From Comamonadaceae bacterium (lineage in GTDB: Bacteria; Pseudomonadota; Gammaproteobacteria; Burkholderiales; Burkholderiaceae_C), in NCBI GenBank assembly GCA_021298995.1, contig JAJTGB010000036.1, positions 1 through 40,995 of the forward strand: a stretch of DNA of 40,995 bases. The letters run 5' to 3'. Each line of letters starts with the position of its first letter. Within the stretch, counting starts at the first letter, position 1. The position numbers were made by a program, and so were the translations under genes. Below the pieces are notes generated by a model that searched no databases, was not told where the DNA came from, and worked only from the letters and a program-made list of their open reading frames with translations. Positions 19,451 to 28,933 of this stretch are shown piece after piece.

Positions 19451-20222
19451 GAACCTTTTACCGCTACCTGCATTCTCCGACAATTACATTTGGCTATTGC
19501 AACACCAAGGCTTGGCCTTGGTTGTCGATCCAGGTGAATCGACGCCTGTCAGCCACTGGTTAAAAGAAAACAACCACCGGCTCGACTGCATTTTAGTCAC
19601 GCATCACCATGGCGATCACACTGGCGGTGTAAGCGCACTTCAACGCGAATGGGGTGCCAAGGTCTATGGACCCGCCAACGAAAAACTGGGTTTTGAATAT
19701 CAGGCCATGGCACAGGGCAGCGAATTGAGCTGGCAAGGCTTGAACTTTCGCACCATCGATGTTCCAGGTCACACGGCTGGGCACGTTGCCTATTATGCAG
19801 AGCCTGGCGATCAAACTCCCCTGCTTTTTTGTGGCGACACCCTTTTCTCGGGTGGCTGCGGCCGTTTGTTCGAGGGCACCGCCGCACAAATGTTGCAGTC
19901 AATGGACAAGCTGGCTGCGCTGCCCAGCTCAACACGTGTCTGCTGTGCACATGAATACACATTGAGCAATTTGAAATTTGCCAATGCCGTAGAGCCTGAC
20001 AACCTCGTCTTAAAAGACTACATCAGCAAGTGCCAACAACTCAGGTCTCAAAACTTGCCAACATTGCCCGCCGAACTAGGCAATGAGTTGCAAATCAACC
20101 CTTTTCTGCGAACGCGCAAGCCGTCAGTGATCAATGCCGTCAAAAAAATGGCGCCCCGAGGCACTGACAACGAAGCTGAAATTTTTGCACAATTGCGAAT
20201 CTGGAAAAACGAATACAAATGA
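19449..20222 (+). CDS. gloB: hydroxyacylglutathione hydrolase (glyoxalase II)
   Basis: [71 protein letters not shown]. Confidence 0.96.
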   Translation: MNLLPLPAFSDNYIWLLQHQGLALVVDPGESTPVSHWLKENNHRLDCILVTHHHGDHTGGVSALQREWGAKVYGPANEKLGFEYQAMAQGSELSWQGLNFRTIDVPGHTAGHVAYYAEPGDQTPLLFCGDTLFSGGCGRLFEGTAAQMLQSMDKLAALPSSTRVCCAHEYTLSNLKFANAVEPDNLVLKDYISKCQQLRSQNLPTLPAELGNELQINPFLRTRKPSVINAVKKMAPRGTDNEAEIFAQLRIWKNEYK

Positions 20223-21847
20223 ACCACTCTCCATTGGCCAACACTCTGAAATTTCCCCTCAGCCTGTGCCTTGCCTTGTTGGTTGCAGGATGCGCCAATT
20301 TGGGGTCAATGATCCCGACAAACGAGAAATCAGCGGCAATTGCCACAGAGCCCCCTGTGCTAGCAAGCCCTTCAACGCCGGACTCCTCAGCCCCTGCGAC
20401 AACGGCCAATGTCAATTCAGCCGATGCCTCGAAAGCCAATCTAGCTGCCAAGCCGGTTGTGGCTCAGCCCAAAATGGAGATGAGTACAGAACCACCCGCA
20501 GACATCTGGGTTCGAATACGCCAAGGCTTTGCCATGCCTGATTTGGAAACAGATTTGGTGAAAGATCGTGAAGATTGGTATGCCGCAAGACCTGACTACA
20601 TGGTTCGGATGACCGAGCGCTCGCGAAGGTATTTGTTTCACATTGTTGAAGAACTCGAGCGCAGAAACATGCCCACCGAGTTGGCTCTGTTGCCTTTCAT
20701 TGAATCGGCCTTCAACCCCGAAGCCGTCTCCTCTGCCAAGGCTGCTGGCATGTGGCAATTCATGCCAGCAACGGGGAAATACTTCGATTTGAAACAAAAC
20801 GTTTTTAGAGACGAGCGGCGCGGCGTGATTGAGTCAACCCGCGCTGCACTGGATTACCTGCAAAAACTCTACAACATGTTTGGTGATTGGCATTTGGCTT
20901 TGGCGGCTTACAACTGGGGCGAAGGCAGCGTTGGGCGCGCTATTGCAAAGAACAAAGCCGCGGGCTTGGGTGTGAGTTACACCGATCTAAAAATGCCCAA
21001 CGAGACACGTTACTACGTGCCCAAATTACAAGCAGTTAAAAATATCATTGCCCAACCGCAAAATTTCAACGCCCGTCTGCCCCTGATTCAAAACCACCCC
21101 TACTTTAAATCTGTGAACATCACCCGTGACATCGATGTCAAGCTGGCTGCCAACTTTGCAGGTGTGACCATCGATGACTTCAAAGCACTAAACCCTTCCA
21201 TGAGCAGACCGGTGATATTGGCTGCAGGCACGCCTGAAATTTTGCTCCCCTGGGATAATGCCGATCGTTTCCAACGCAGATTGGAAGAACATGCGCAAAA
21301 ACCTCTGGCAAGTTGGACGGCTTGGCCCGTGCCAAAAACCATGAAAGTTTCTGAGGCCAGCAAGCTGGTCAACATGCCAGAGAACGAATTGCGAGCAATC
21401 AACCAAATTCCCAAAGGCATGCAAGTGAAACAGGGCTCAACCTTGTTGGTTGCCAGGCAGGGCGCTCTTGACGCAGATGTCACAGAGCATTTGGCAGATA
21501 ACGCTCAAATTGCCTTTGCGCCTGAAATTGTATTGCGCCGAATTATGGTGAAGGTTCAAAAGGGAGACACACTGGCAACACTGGCCAGCAGACATGATGT
21601 AACGCCTACCAGCATTGCGGCTTGGAACAAACTCAAAATGCCTGTGGCCCTCAAACCCGGACAATCGATTGCTATTTTGGTCCCCACCACAGCCAGCTCT
21701 CGAGGTAGCAAACAGACCACTAAGAAAGCAACCAACAAACAAGGTACCAAGCATGGCACCAAGCCAGCCACCAAACAGGGCACCAAAGTACCCGCAGCGT
21801 CCGCGAGCACTTCAAAGTCCAAAGAAAAATCCAACGCTAAAAACTAG
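20219..21847 (+). CDS. mltD: membrane-bound lytic murein transglycosylase D-like (lipoprotein, SLT and LysM domains)
   Basis: Lipobox LLVAGC; RNMPTELALLPFIESAFNPEAVSSAKAAGMWQFMPATGKYF; AYNWGEGSVGRAI; LysM-like VKVQKGDTLATLASRHDVTPTSIAAWNKL. ATGA overlap with gloB. Confidence 0.92.
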   Translation: MNHSPLANTLKFPLSLCLALLVAGCANLGSMIPTNEKSAAIATEPPVLASPSTPDSSAPATTANVNSADASKANLAAKPVVAQPKMEMSTEPPADIWVRIRQGFAMPDLETDLVKDREDWYAARPDYMVRMTERSRRYLFHIVEELERRNMPTELALLPFIESAFNPEAVSSAKAAGMWQFMPATGKYFDLKQNVFRDERRGVIESTRAALDYLQKLYNMFGDWHLALAAYNWGEGSVGRAIAKNKAAGLGVSYTDLKMPNETRYYVPKLQAVKNIIAQPQNFNARLPLIQNHPYFKSVNITRDIDVKLAANFAGVTIDDFKALNPSMSRPVILAAGTPEILLPWDNADRFQRRLEEHAQKPLASWTAWPVPKTMKVSEASKLVNMPENELRAINQIPKGMQVKQGSTLLVARQGALDADVTEHLADNAQIAFAPEIVLRRIMVKVQKGDTLATLASRHDVTPTSIAAWNKLKMPVALKPGQSIAILVPTTASSRGSKQTTKKATNKQGTKHGTKPATKQGTKVPAASASTSKSKEKSNAKN

Positions 21848-21851
21848 ACCC

Positions 21852-22979
21852 TTATGCACTGAATTTGCGCTTGGCAATCAAAGCAAATTCGTTGGTAAAG
21901 GATTGCCCCAAGGTGGTCCAATTGGCACGATCGTTTGTCACCCTGCTGGCTCTCACTCGCCATGTATTTTGCAAGGCATCCGCAGAAAACACGCCGTCCA
22001 AGCTGTAGCTGTCACGCACCTTGTCCAAGGCGCCTAAATAGATGGCACGATCGCCCATCCAGTTGACCGAAGGCACCAATTTGAGAATATCGGAGGGACC
22101 GGCTGTTTTGAGCCATTGAAGCGCTCGCACCACACCCAGTGTCAAAATGAGCCCAACATCTGCGCGTTTTTGCAAAAACTCTGCTTTGCCAATCAAACAT
22201 GCAGAGAGCATTGATCCACCAAACATTCTTTGCGAACTGAGAAATGATCGGGTGTCTGTCAAAAGCCGCAAATCATTTTTTTGCTCCAAGTAATGCATGA
22301 TGGGATCGACATAACACAGCGCGTCTACTGAGCTTGATCTGATGGCTTCCATGACGTTGGATGTATTGGCGCCAAGTTCCACAAACTGAAAATTGTCGGC
22401 GGACAAATTGGACTTGTAAATCCAGTGCTGTGCAAGCCAATGCGTCGCAGAACCCAAGGAAGAAATACCCAAGCGCACAGATTTCAAATCGGTCAATGAC
22501 TTCATAGCAATGGCCTTGCGAGAGACCAGGCCGACGCTCATTTGGGGCGTTCGACCTTGCAATACAAAAGCCCGGTAATTCAAGCCCCGGGCCTGCAAAT
22601 CAAGGGCATGTTCAAACGCACCCGAAATCACATCGGCTTGTCCATTGAGGGCCGCCTGCACAGCTTGAAGGCCTGAATCACATTCGAGCCAATCAATTTG
22701 CAAATTTTCAGTTTTGAACATGCCAAGCTGATCTGCCAAGACCAAGGGCAAGTGATAAAGGCTGCTTTTGGCAGCCAATGCAATGGTGACCTTTTGAGGG
22801 GATGAGGCGGCATTTGACAAATTTGGCGACAGACAAGCGCTGGCCATGGCCACGCCCACGCCCATTGCTGAAAACTCACGCCGTCGCAACCGCTCCACCA
22901 CGCCAAGACCCTTTATTTTGCAGCCATGAAAGATGGCTTCAGCATACAAAGGTATCGATATCAGCACATTGGGAAACAT
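21852..22979 (-). CDS. ABC transporter substrate-binding protein (NMT1/SsuA-like), Tat-like signal
   Basis: RRREFSAMGVGVAMASACL then KVTIALAAKSSLYHLPLVLADQLGMFKTENLQIDWLECDSGLQAVQAALNGQADVISGAFEHAL. True start probably downstream of the listed ATG. Confidence 0.82.
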   Translation of the reverse strand: MFPNVLISIPLYAEAIFHGCKIKGLGVVERLRRREFSAMGVGVAMASACLSPNLSNAASSPQKVTIALAAKSSLYHLPLVLADQLGMFKTENLQIDWLECDSGLQAVQAALNGQADVISGAFEHALDLQARGLNYRAFVLQGRTPQMSVGLVSRKAIAMKSLTDLKSVRLGISSLGSATHWLAQHWIYKSNLSADNFQFVELGANTSNVMEAIRSSSVDALCYVDPIMHYLEQKNDLRLLTDTRSFLSSQRMFGGSMLSACLIGKAEFLQKRADVGLILTLGVVRALQWLKTAGPSDILKLVPSVNWMGDRAIYLGALDKVRDSYSLDGVFSADALQNTWRVRASRVTNDRANWTTLGQSFTNEFALIAKRKFSA

Positions 22980-23040
22980 CCCAAGCGGGTAATTACGTAA
23001 TGTTGAACACCAATGAAAAAGCAGTGATCAAGTTTGGTGT

Positions 23041-23637
23041 TTAGCGACGATCGACCAATGCATGGGCGATGGTGCCCAAATCGACATATTCCAACTCACT
23101 GCCAGCCGGTACGCCCCTGGCCAAGCGTGTAACGCGCAAACCCCGTTTTTTCAACATTTCTGCAATGACATGGGCTGTCGCCTCGCCTTCGCCGGTGAAA
23201 TTGGTGGCCAGAATGACTTCTTGTACCAAACCATCGTTGCAACGCTCTGACAACTTGGCAAAGCCCAAATCCTTAGGACCCAAACCATCTAGAGGGCTCA
23301 GTTTTCCCATGAGAACGAAGTACAGCCCTTTGAATGTCGAAGTGCGCTCGATTGCTGCTTGGTCGGCGGGCGTTTCCACAACACACAATTGCGAACGGTC
23401 ACGCTCTGGGTCGGCGCACATGCTGCACACGTCGGACTCCGTCAAGGTGTGACAGGTTGCGCAATGATGAACATTGGCACAGGCATGCTCTAGTGCTTTG
23501 GCCAGCACAATTGCAGCGGATCGCTCATGCTGCATGAGGTGAAACGCCATGCGAGATGCAGACTTTGCACCCACCCCTGGCAAAACCCGCAGCGCTTGTA
23601 TCAACGCATCTAAAGCGTGGGCGTTGGATTTTTGCAT
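23041..23637 (-). CDS. recR: recombination mediator RecR
   Basis: [20 protein letters not shown], Cys4 zinc finger, [56 protein letters not shown]. Confidence 0.97.
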   Translation of the reverse strand: MQKSNAHALDALIQALRVLPGVGAKSASRMAFHLMQHERSAAIVLAKALEHACANVHHCATCHTLTESDVCSMCADPERDRSQLCVVETPADQAAIERTSTFKGLYFVLMGKLSPLDGLGPKDLGFAKLSERCNDGLVQEVILATNFTGEGEATAHVIAEMLKKRGLRVTRLARGVPAGSELEYVDLGTIAHALVDRR

Positions 23638-23651
23638 GGCGTTGAGACCCC

Positions 23652-23975
23652 TTAAAAGGGCAGCTTCATGCCTGGCGGCAAGCCAGCGGTCAGTTTGCCC
23701 ATTTTCTGTTGCGAAACTTCCTCAGCTAGACGCACAGCATCATTGAAAGCTGCGGCCACCAAATCTTCCAGCATGTCCTTGTCGTCCGCCAACAATGAGG
23801 GATCGATTGTGACGCGCTTAACCGCATGTTTGCACGTCATCAATACTTTCACCATGCCACTGCCAGAGGAGCCTTCCACTTCGACAAAAGCCAATTCATC
23901 TTGTGCTTTTTTCAGGTTGTCTTGCATGGCCTGTGCTTGCTTCATCAAGCCGGCGAGTTGACCTTTGTTGAACAT
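23652..23975 (-). CDS. YbaB/EbfC family nucleoid-associated protein
   Basis: [62 protein letters not shown]. Confidence 0.95.
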   Translation of the reverse strand: MFNKGQLAGLMKQAQAMQDNLKKAQDELAFVEVEGSSGSGMVKVLMTCKHAVKRVTIDPSLLADDKDMLEDLVAAAFNDAVRLAEEVSQQKMGKLTAGLPPGMKLPF

Positions 23976-23995
23976 CTTTTTTCCTTCAGTGAAAT

Positions 23996-24775
23996 TTAGG
24001 AGATAAGCCTGATTGTGCCTGGCACTATTTTGGCGCCAAAATTTTGAATCATGTCTTGAACCAATGGATCAGATTGAATCAAATTCTCTGCGGCATTTTG
24101 CTTTTCTGCCATCGCAGCGGCATTGCGTTGGGCGGGTGAATCAGTCACCTTGCCTATTTCGACCACCAACTTGACGACAAAACCCTGGGCATTCAAGGCT
24201 GCTTGGAGGCGTTCACGTGCTGTGCCTTGATTCAAAGATTCGCTTTCAATTCTCAAATGCCATTGATCGATGTCGCGGGCAATCAATTGGGATTGCAATG
24301 CCAACTCACGCACCAAGGCGGTCACAGCCTCATTGGCGACCAATTGGCGAACTGTTTGCGCCCAAAAATGCCCCTCTTCTGTCATGAGCAACACCTTGGG
24401 TGTTGTTCTTTCTGAGGGTTCGGTGGCTTCACGAATAGGCAAATTGCGAATCTGGACCGGTGTAGCACTTGGCAACGCAGGTGCTACCGGCGTTCCCGAC
24501 ATTTCGTTAGACGCTGCCGGCGCTTCAATGGGGCTAAGGGGTGCTGTCGTTAAAGTTTTTTTTTGAGCAACAGGCGCCAAGGCTTGTTGTACTTTTGGCG
24601 CTTGAGGTTTGAAAGCCAACAACCTCAGCAAAACCATGGTGAGCGCAGCATACTCATCAGGAGCCAACCCCAATTCTGTTCGGCCGTGCAAACACAAGCT
24701 GTAGAGCAATTGCGTTTCATCGGCAGGCATGACCTGAGACATCAATAAGGCCCAGGACATGGCTTCGATCCACAC
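23996..24775 (-). pseudogene. dnaX: dnaX C-terminal fragment (DNA polymerase III gamma/tau), frame-shifted from the N-terminal fragment
   Basis: MPADETQLLYSLCLHGRTELGLAPDEYAALTMVLLRLLAFKP is the end of domain III plus tau-type C-terminus; overlaps the N-terminal ORF in a different frame. Confidence 0.85.
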
Positions 24776-25466
24776 TGCCCAACATCAAACGCACGGTTGC
24801 CTCTTGCAACTGCCCACTGCCAAATGCAATGGCTTGATCGGTGAGACTCAGCGCGTCCCGCATGGAGCCCCTGGCTGCGCGAGATAGCAACTTAAGCGCC
24901 ATCGGCTCCGCGGGCAAATTCTCTTTCGCCAAGACCTGCGTCAAATGTTCAAAGACGGTTTCTGGCGCCATAGGCCGCAAATTAAATTGCAAACATCGCG
25001 ACAAAACAGTGACTGGCACTTTTTGCGGGTCGGTGGTGGCCAAGACAAACTTGAGGTACTCGGGCGGCTCTTCCAAGGTCTTCAACATGGCATTGAATGC
25101 CGTGTTGGTCAACATGTGAACCTCGTCAATCATGAAGACTTTGAATCGGCCTTGAACAGGCTTGTAAACCGCCTGCTCTAGCAAACTTTGAACCTCATCA
25201 ACGCCACGATTGGAAGCTGCGTCTAGTTCTGTGTAATCGACAAACCGACCTGAATCAATGTCCTTGCAAGCTTGGCAGACACCGCAGGGCTCAGCCGTGA
25301 TACCGCCTTGCCCATCGACTCCTTGGCAATTGAGTGATTTGGCCAAAATGCGAGAGACCGTGGTTTTGCCAACACCTCGTGTGCCTGTGAACAAATACGC
25401 ATGGTGCAACCGCTGTTGCACCAGAGCATTGGTCAGGGCTTGCACCACATGCTCTTGCCCCACCAT
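24717..25466 (-). pseudogene. dnaX: dnaX N-terminal fragment (AAA+ ATPase domains)
   Basis: MVGQEHVVQALTNALVQQRLHHAYLFTGTRGVGKTTVSRILAKSLNCQ...KVFMIDEVHMLTNTAFNAMLKTLEEPPEYLKFVLATTDPQKVPVTVLSRCLQF...GSVDRSHVLGLID then frame change and stop. Confidence 0.9.
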
Positions 25467-25502
25467 TTCAGTGATGTCGAGATTCTAAGGGTGTCTTACA
25501 AT

Positions 25503-25600
25503 AGCCCTCGACGGGCCTTCCCGCATGGTAAAGCGGCCAACCGAGTCAGGTGGGGAACCAAGCAGCTCTAACTGCAGAGCCAGTGCCGGGGTCAAGGCTC
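25503..25600 (+). ncRNA. ffs: bacterial small signal recognition particle RNA (4.5S)
   Basis: Conserved GTCAGGTGGGGAACCAAGCAGC tip motif and CCAGTGCCGGGG; terminal stem AGCCCTCGAC/GTCAAGGCT closes with one mismatch. Ends approximate. Confidence 0.9.
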
Positions 25601-26932
25601 GTCACCTTTCATTTCAGCATGGACAGACAGAGCGGCTTTGTAGCCAGTGGCCATGCAAGCAGTCAACAAATAGCCCCCAGTTGGGGCCTCCCAATCCAGC
25701 ATTTCCCCAGCCACATAGACGCCGGGCATCACTTTGGTTTGCAGCCCCGCATCCAAACCACCCCAAGCCACGCCACCAGCCGTGCTGATGGCCTCGTCCA
25801 TGGGTCTGGTGGCAGTGAGTTTGATGCTCAAGCCCTTGATGGCTTTAGCCAGTTCAGCCGAATTTTGCAATACCGCAGGTGATAAAAGTTCGTTCAAGAG
25901 CGCCATCTTGATACCGTCTATGCCCAAGCGCCCCTTCAAATGCGAGGACAAACTGCGAGACCCTCTCGGGTGCGAAACCGCTTGAACCACTCTGTCCAGC
26001 GTCCAATCTGGCAACAAGTCCAGTTTTAATTCTGCACTCCCATGAGCTTGAATGGCTTTGCGCAAGTCTGCTGAGGCGGCATAAATCAGACTCCCCTCCA
26101 GCCCATAAGAGCTGGCCACAAACTCTCCTTGTCGCCTTGCAATCTGACCCGAAGGTGCCGACCACGCCATGGCAACAGATTTCAGGGGTTTGCCAGCAAA
26201 ACGGGAAATGAAAAAAGGCGTCCAACCAATTCCCTCTCGCCCGGCCACATGAAAGCCACAGTTGGAGGGCAGGAGTGGATTCACTGAAATGCCTGCGGCT
26301 TGTAGCCAGGGCACCCAAGCCCCATCTGATCCCAGGCGGGACCAACTCCCTCCCCCCAGAGCCAAAACCACAGACTTTGCGCTCCATTGCCGCACTTCTA
26401 CCTGTTTAGATGACAGATCCCGAACTTCAAAAGTCAATTGAACTTGGGAATGGTCAGACTCGGCGCCAGAACAGGCCTTGATGCCAATGAGGCGGTGACG
26501 CGTGTGAAATTCAACAGGCTTGCCACTCAGAGGATGACGCAGACGAGACAACCAAGCCCTCAACAAAGGCGCGGCTTTCATTTCCATGGGGAAAACTCGA
26601 CCTGAAGTGCCGACGAAGGTGTCAACGCCCAACTCTTGTGCCCAAGACCGCAATTGATCTGCGCCCCAATCACTCAAAATTGGCTTTAGCTGCGATTCTT
26701 GCTCGCCATATCGATGCACAAAGTGCTCAAAAGCCTCTGAATGCGTGAGATTGAGACCGCCGCGGCCAGCCAATAAAAACTTACGACCGACTGAGGGCAT
26801 GGCATCAAACAGGTGCACGGAATGGCCAAGACTGGACAAGACTTGTGCCGCCATGAGTCCTGCTGGGCCGCCGCCAACGACCGCCACAGCCACGTGATGC
26901 GGCTTTGAGGACTCATGGGGGATGTTGTTCAT
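25592..26932 (-). CDS. BaiN/HI0933-like (TIGR03862-type) NAD(P)/FAD-dependent flavoprotein
   Basis: [81 protein letters not shown]. Confidence 0.93.
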   Translation of the reverse strand: MNNIPHESSKPHHVAVAVVGGGPAGLMAAQVLSSLGHSVHLFDAMPSVGRKFLLAGRGGLNLTHSEAFEHFVHRYGEQESQLKPILSDWGADQLRSWAQELGVDTFVGTSGRVFPMEMKAAPLLRAWLSRLRHPLSGKPVEFHTRHRLIGIKACSGAESDHSQVQLTFEVRDLSSKQVEVRQWSAKSVVLALGGGSWSRLGSDGAWVPWLQAAGISVNPLLPSNCGFHVAGREGIGWTPFFISRFAGKPLKSVAMAWSAPSGQIARRQGEFVASSYGLEGSLIYAASADLRKAIQAHGSAELKLDLLPDWTLDRVVQAVSHPRGSRSLSSHLKGRLGIDGIKMALLNELLSPAVLQNSAELAKAIKGLSIKLTATRPMDEAISTAGGVAWGGLDAGLQTKVMPGVYVAGEMLDWEAPTGGYLLTACMATGYKAALSVHAEMKGDEP

Positions 26933-27050
26933 TGTGCCAAAAAGTAAGGGGAGGCCCTGCCATCAGAGCGGCTTTGCGTGTTTCTGTCAAAATACGGGAA
27001 GTTTACAAACAGAACCTCGCAGTAATTTCAATCTCTCTAAGGAAAAGGCC

Positions 27051-27443
27051 ATGGCCAGCGATTTGATCAAACACACAACCGACGCCACTTTTGACAACGA
27101 TGTGCTCAAGGCCGACAAGCCAGTCATCGTCGACTTTTGGGCCGAATGGTGCGGCCCCTGCAAAATGATTGCACCCATTTTGGACGAAGTTGCCACTGGC
27201 TACGCAGGCAAATTGCAAATTACCAAAATGAATGTCGATGAAAACCGCGATATCCCCGCTAAATTTGGCATTCGGGGCATTCCCACACTCATGGTTTTCA
27301 AAGACGGTCAGTTGGCAGCCACCAAAGTGGGCGCCATGAGCAAATCTCAACTCACCGCTTTCATTGACCAACATCAAAGACGGTCAGTTGGCAGCCACCA
27401 AAGTGGGCGCCATGAGCAAATCTCAACTCACCGCTTTCATTGA
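27051..27443 (+). CDS. trxA: thioredoxin with altered C-terminus
   Basis: [107 protein letters not shown] then a frame-shifted [23 protein letters not shown] tail. Confidence 0.95.
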   Translation: MASDLIKHTTDATFDNDVLKADKPVIVDFWAEWCGPCKMIAPILDEVATGYAGKLQITKMNVDENRDIPAKFGIRGIPTLMVFKDGQLAATKVGAMSKSQLTAFIDQHQRRSVGSHQSGRHEQISTHRFH

Positions 27444-27449
27444 CCAACA
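27298..27449 (+). repeat. perfect 2 x 76-bp direct tandem duplication
   Basis: 27298-27373 and 27374-27449 are identical (tcaaagacggtcagttggcagccacc...tttcattgaccaaca). Confidence 0.98.
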
Positions 27450-27476
27450 ATTGGCTTGAACCTCCAAAATTCCTGT

Positions 27477-27482
27477 CATAAT
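27477..27482 (+). promoter_or_regulatory. candidate extended -10 of rho promoter
   Basis: TGTCATAAT (TGN-CATAAT), with TTGAAC 15 bp upstream. Confidence 0.4.
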
Positions 27483-27670
27483 CCAAACCGCTGAGCCCCA
27501 CAAGGGCTTCAGCACAGTTTCAAGATAGCAACTTTGAAAAGCCACCAGCACCAAGCTTATTTCAGGTGCAAATACCAGGCTTTGGTTTCTAGACGTTTGA
27601 AATTTCGGCTTTCTCCTCCCCCAGATTTTTGACATCAACCCCTCTAGGGTTGCTTTACGCAGGTAAATCC

Positions 27671-28933
27671 ATGCATTTAAACGAACTCAAGGCACTCCAC
27701 GTGTCTGAAGTCCTCAAGCAAGCTGATGCGCTTGAGATTGAAAACACCGGCCGCATGCGCAAACAGGAGCTGATGTTTGCCATCATCAAAAAGCGCGCCC
27801 GCGCAGGCGAACAAGTGTTTGCCGATGGCGTTTTGGAAATCTTGCCCGACGGCTTTGGTTTCTTGCGCAGCCCCGACACCAGCTACACAGCCAGTACCGA
27901 CGACATCTACATTAGTCCGAGCCAAGTGCGCCGATTCAATCTGCACACCGGCGACATGATTGAAGGCGAAGTTCGCATCCCAAAAGATGGCGAGCGTTAC
28001 TTTGCCCTAACCAAGCTTGACAAGGTCAATGGCGATTTGCCAGAGAACAACAAGCACAAAATCATGTTTGAGAACTTGACGCCCTTGTTCCCCAACATTC
28101 AAATGCGCCTTGAGCGTGACATCAAGGCCGACGAGAACATCACCAGCCGCGTGATTGACATCATTGCCCCCATCGGAAAAGGTCAGCGCGCCTTGATCGT
28201 GGCCCAGCCCAAGTCAGGCAAAACGGTCATGATGCAGCACATTGCACACGCCATCACGGCCAACAACCCCGACGTTCACCTCATGGTGCTGCTGGTTGAC
28301 GAGCGCCCTGAAGAGGTCACAGAAATGCAGCGCACAGTGCGCGGCGAAGTCATTGCTTCTACCTTTGATGAACCCGCTGCCCGCCACGTGCACGTGGCCG
28401 AGATGGTCATTGAGCGCGCCAAGCGTTTGGTGGAATTGAAAAAAGACGTAGTCATTTTGCTCGACTCGATTACCCGTTTGGCGCGTGCCTACAACAACGT
28501 GGTGCCCAGCTCAGGCAAGGTCTTGACGGGTGGTGTCGACGCCAATGCATTGCAGCGCCCCAAGCGTTTCTTCGGTGCAGCTCGCAATGTGGAAGAAGGC
28601 GGCAGCTTGACCATCATTGCAACCGCTCTGGTAGATACTGGTAGCCGCATGGACGAGGTGATCTTTGAAGAATTCAAAGGCACGGGCAATTGCGAAATCC
28701 ATTTGGAACGCCGTTTGTACGAAAAACGCGTGTTCCCTGCCATCAACTTGAACCGCAGTGGTACCCGCCGAGAAGAGTTGTTGCTGCAACCTGAAGTGCT
28801 GCAAAAAACACGCATCTTGCGTCAATTCATGTACAACATGGACGAAATAGAGGCCATGGAAATGGTCTTGAAGAGCATGAAAGCCACCAAGAGCAACGTC
28901 GAATTTTTCGACATGATGCGCCGCGGCGGCTAA
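27671..28933 (+). CDS. rho: transcription termination factor Rho
   Basis: [113 protein letters not shown]. Start set at the internal ATG. Confidence 0.98.
   Translation: MHLNELKALHVSEVLKQADALEIENTGRMRKQELMFAIIKKRARAGEQVFADGVLEILPDGFGFLRSPDTSYTASTDDIYISPSQVRRFNLHTGDMIEGEVRIPKDGERYFALTKLDKVNGDLPENNKHKIMFENLTPLFPNIQMRLERDIKADENITSRVIDIIAPIGKGQRALIVAQPKSGKTVMMQHIAHAITANNPDVHLMVLLVDERPEEVTEMQRTVRGEVIASTFDEPAARHVHVAEMVIERAKRLVELKKDVVILLDSITRLARAYNNVVPSSGKVLTGGVDANALQRPKRFFGAARNVEEGGSLTIIATALVDTGSRMDEVIFEEFKGTGNCEIHLERRLYEKRVFPAINLNRSGTRREELLLQPEVLQKTRILRQFMYNMDEIEAMEMVLKSMKATKSNVEFFDMMRRGG

Noticed and set aside
18665-19537. 290-aa plus-strand ORF
   Set aside because: Antisense to the methyltransferase gene and overlaps gloB; no recognisable domain.
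24717-24775. Programmed frameshift joining the two dnaX ORFs
   Set aside because: The C-terminal frame is +1 and the only candidate site is CGA-TGA; it would not restore the missing collar-domain residues, so deletion or assembly error is preferred.
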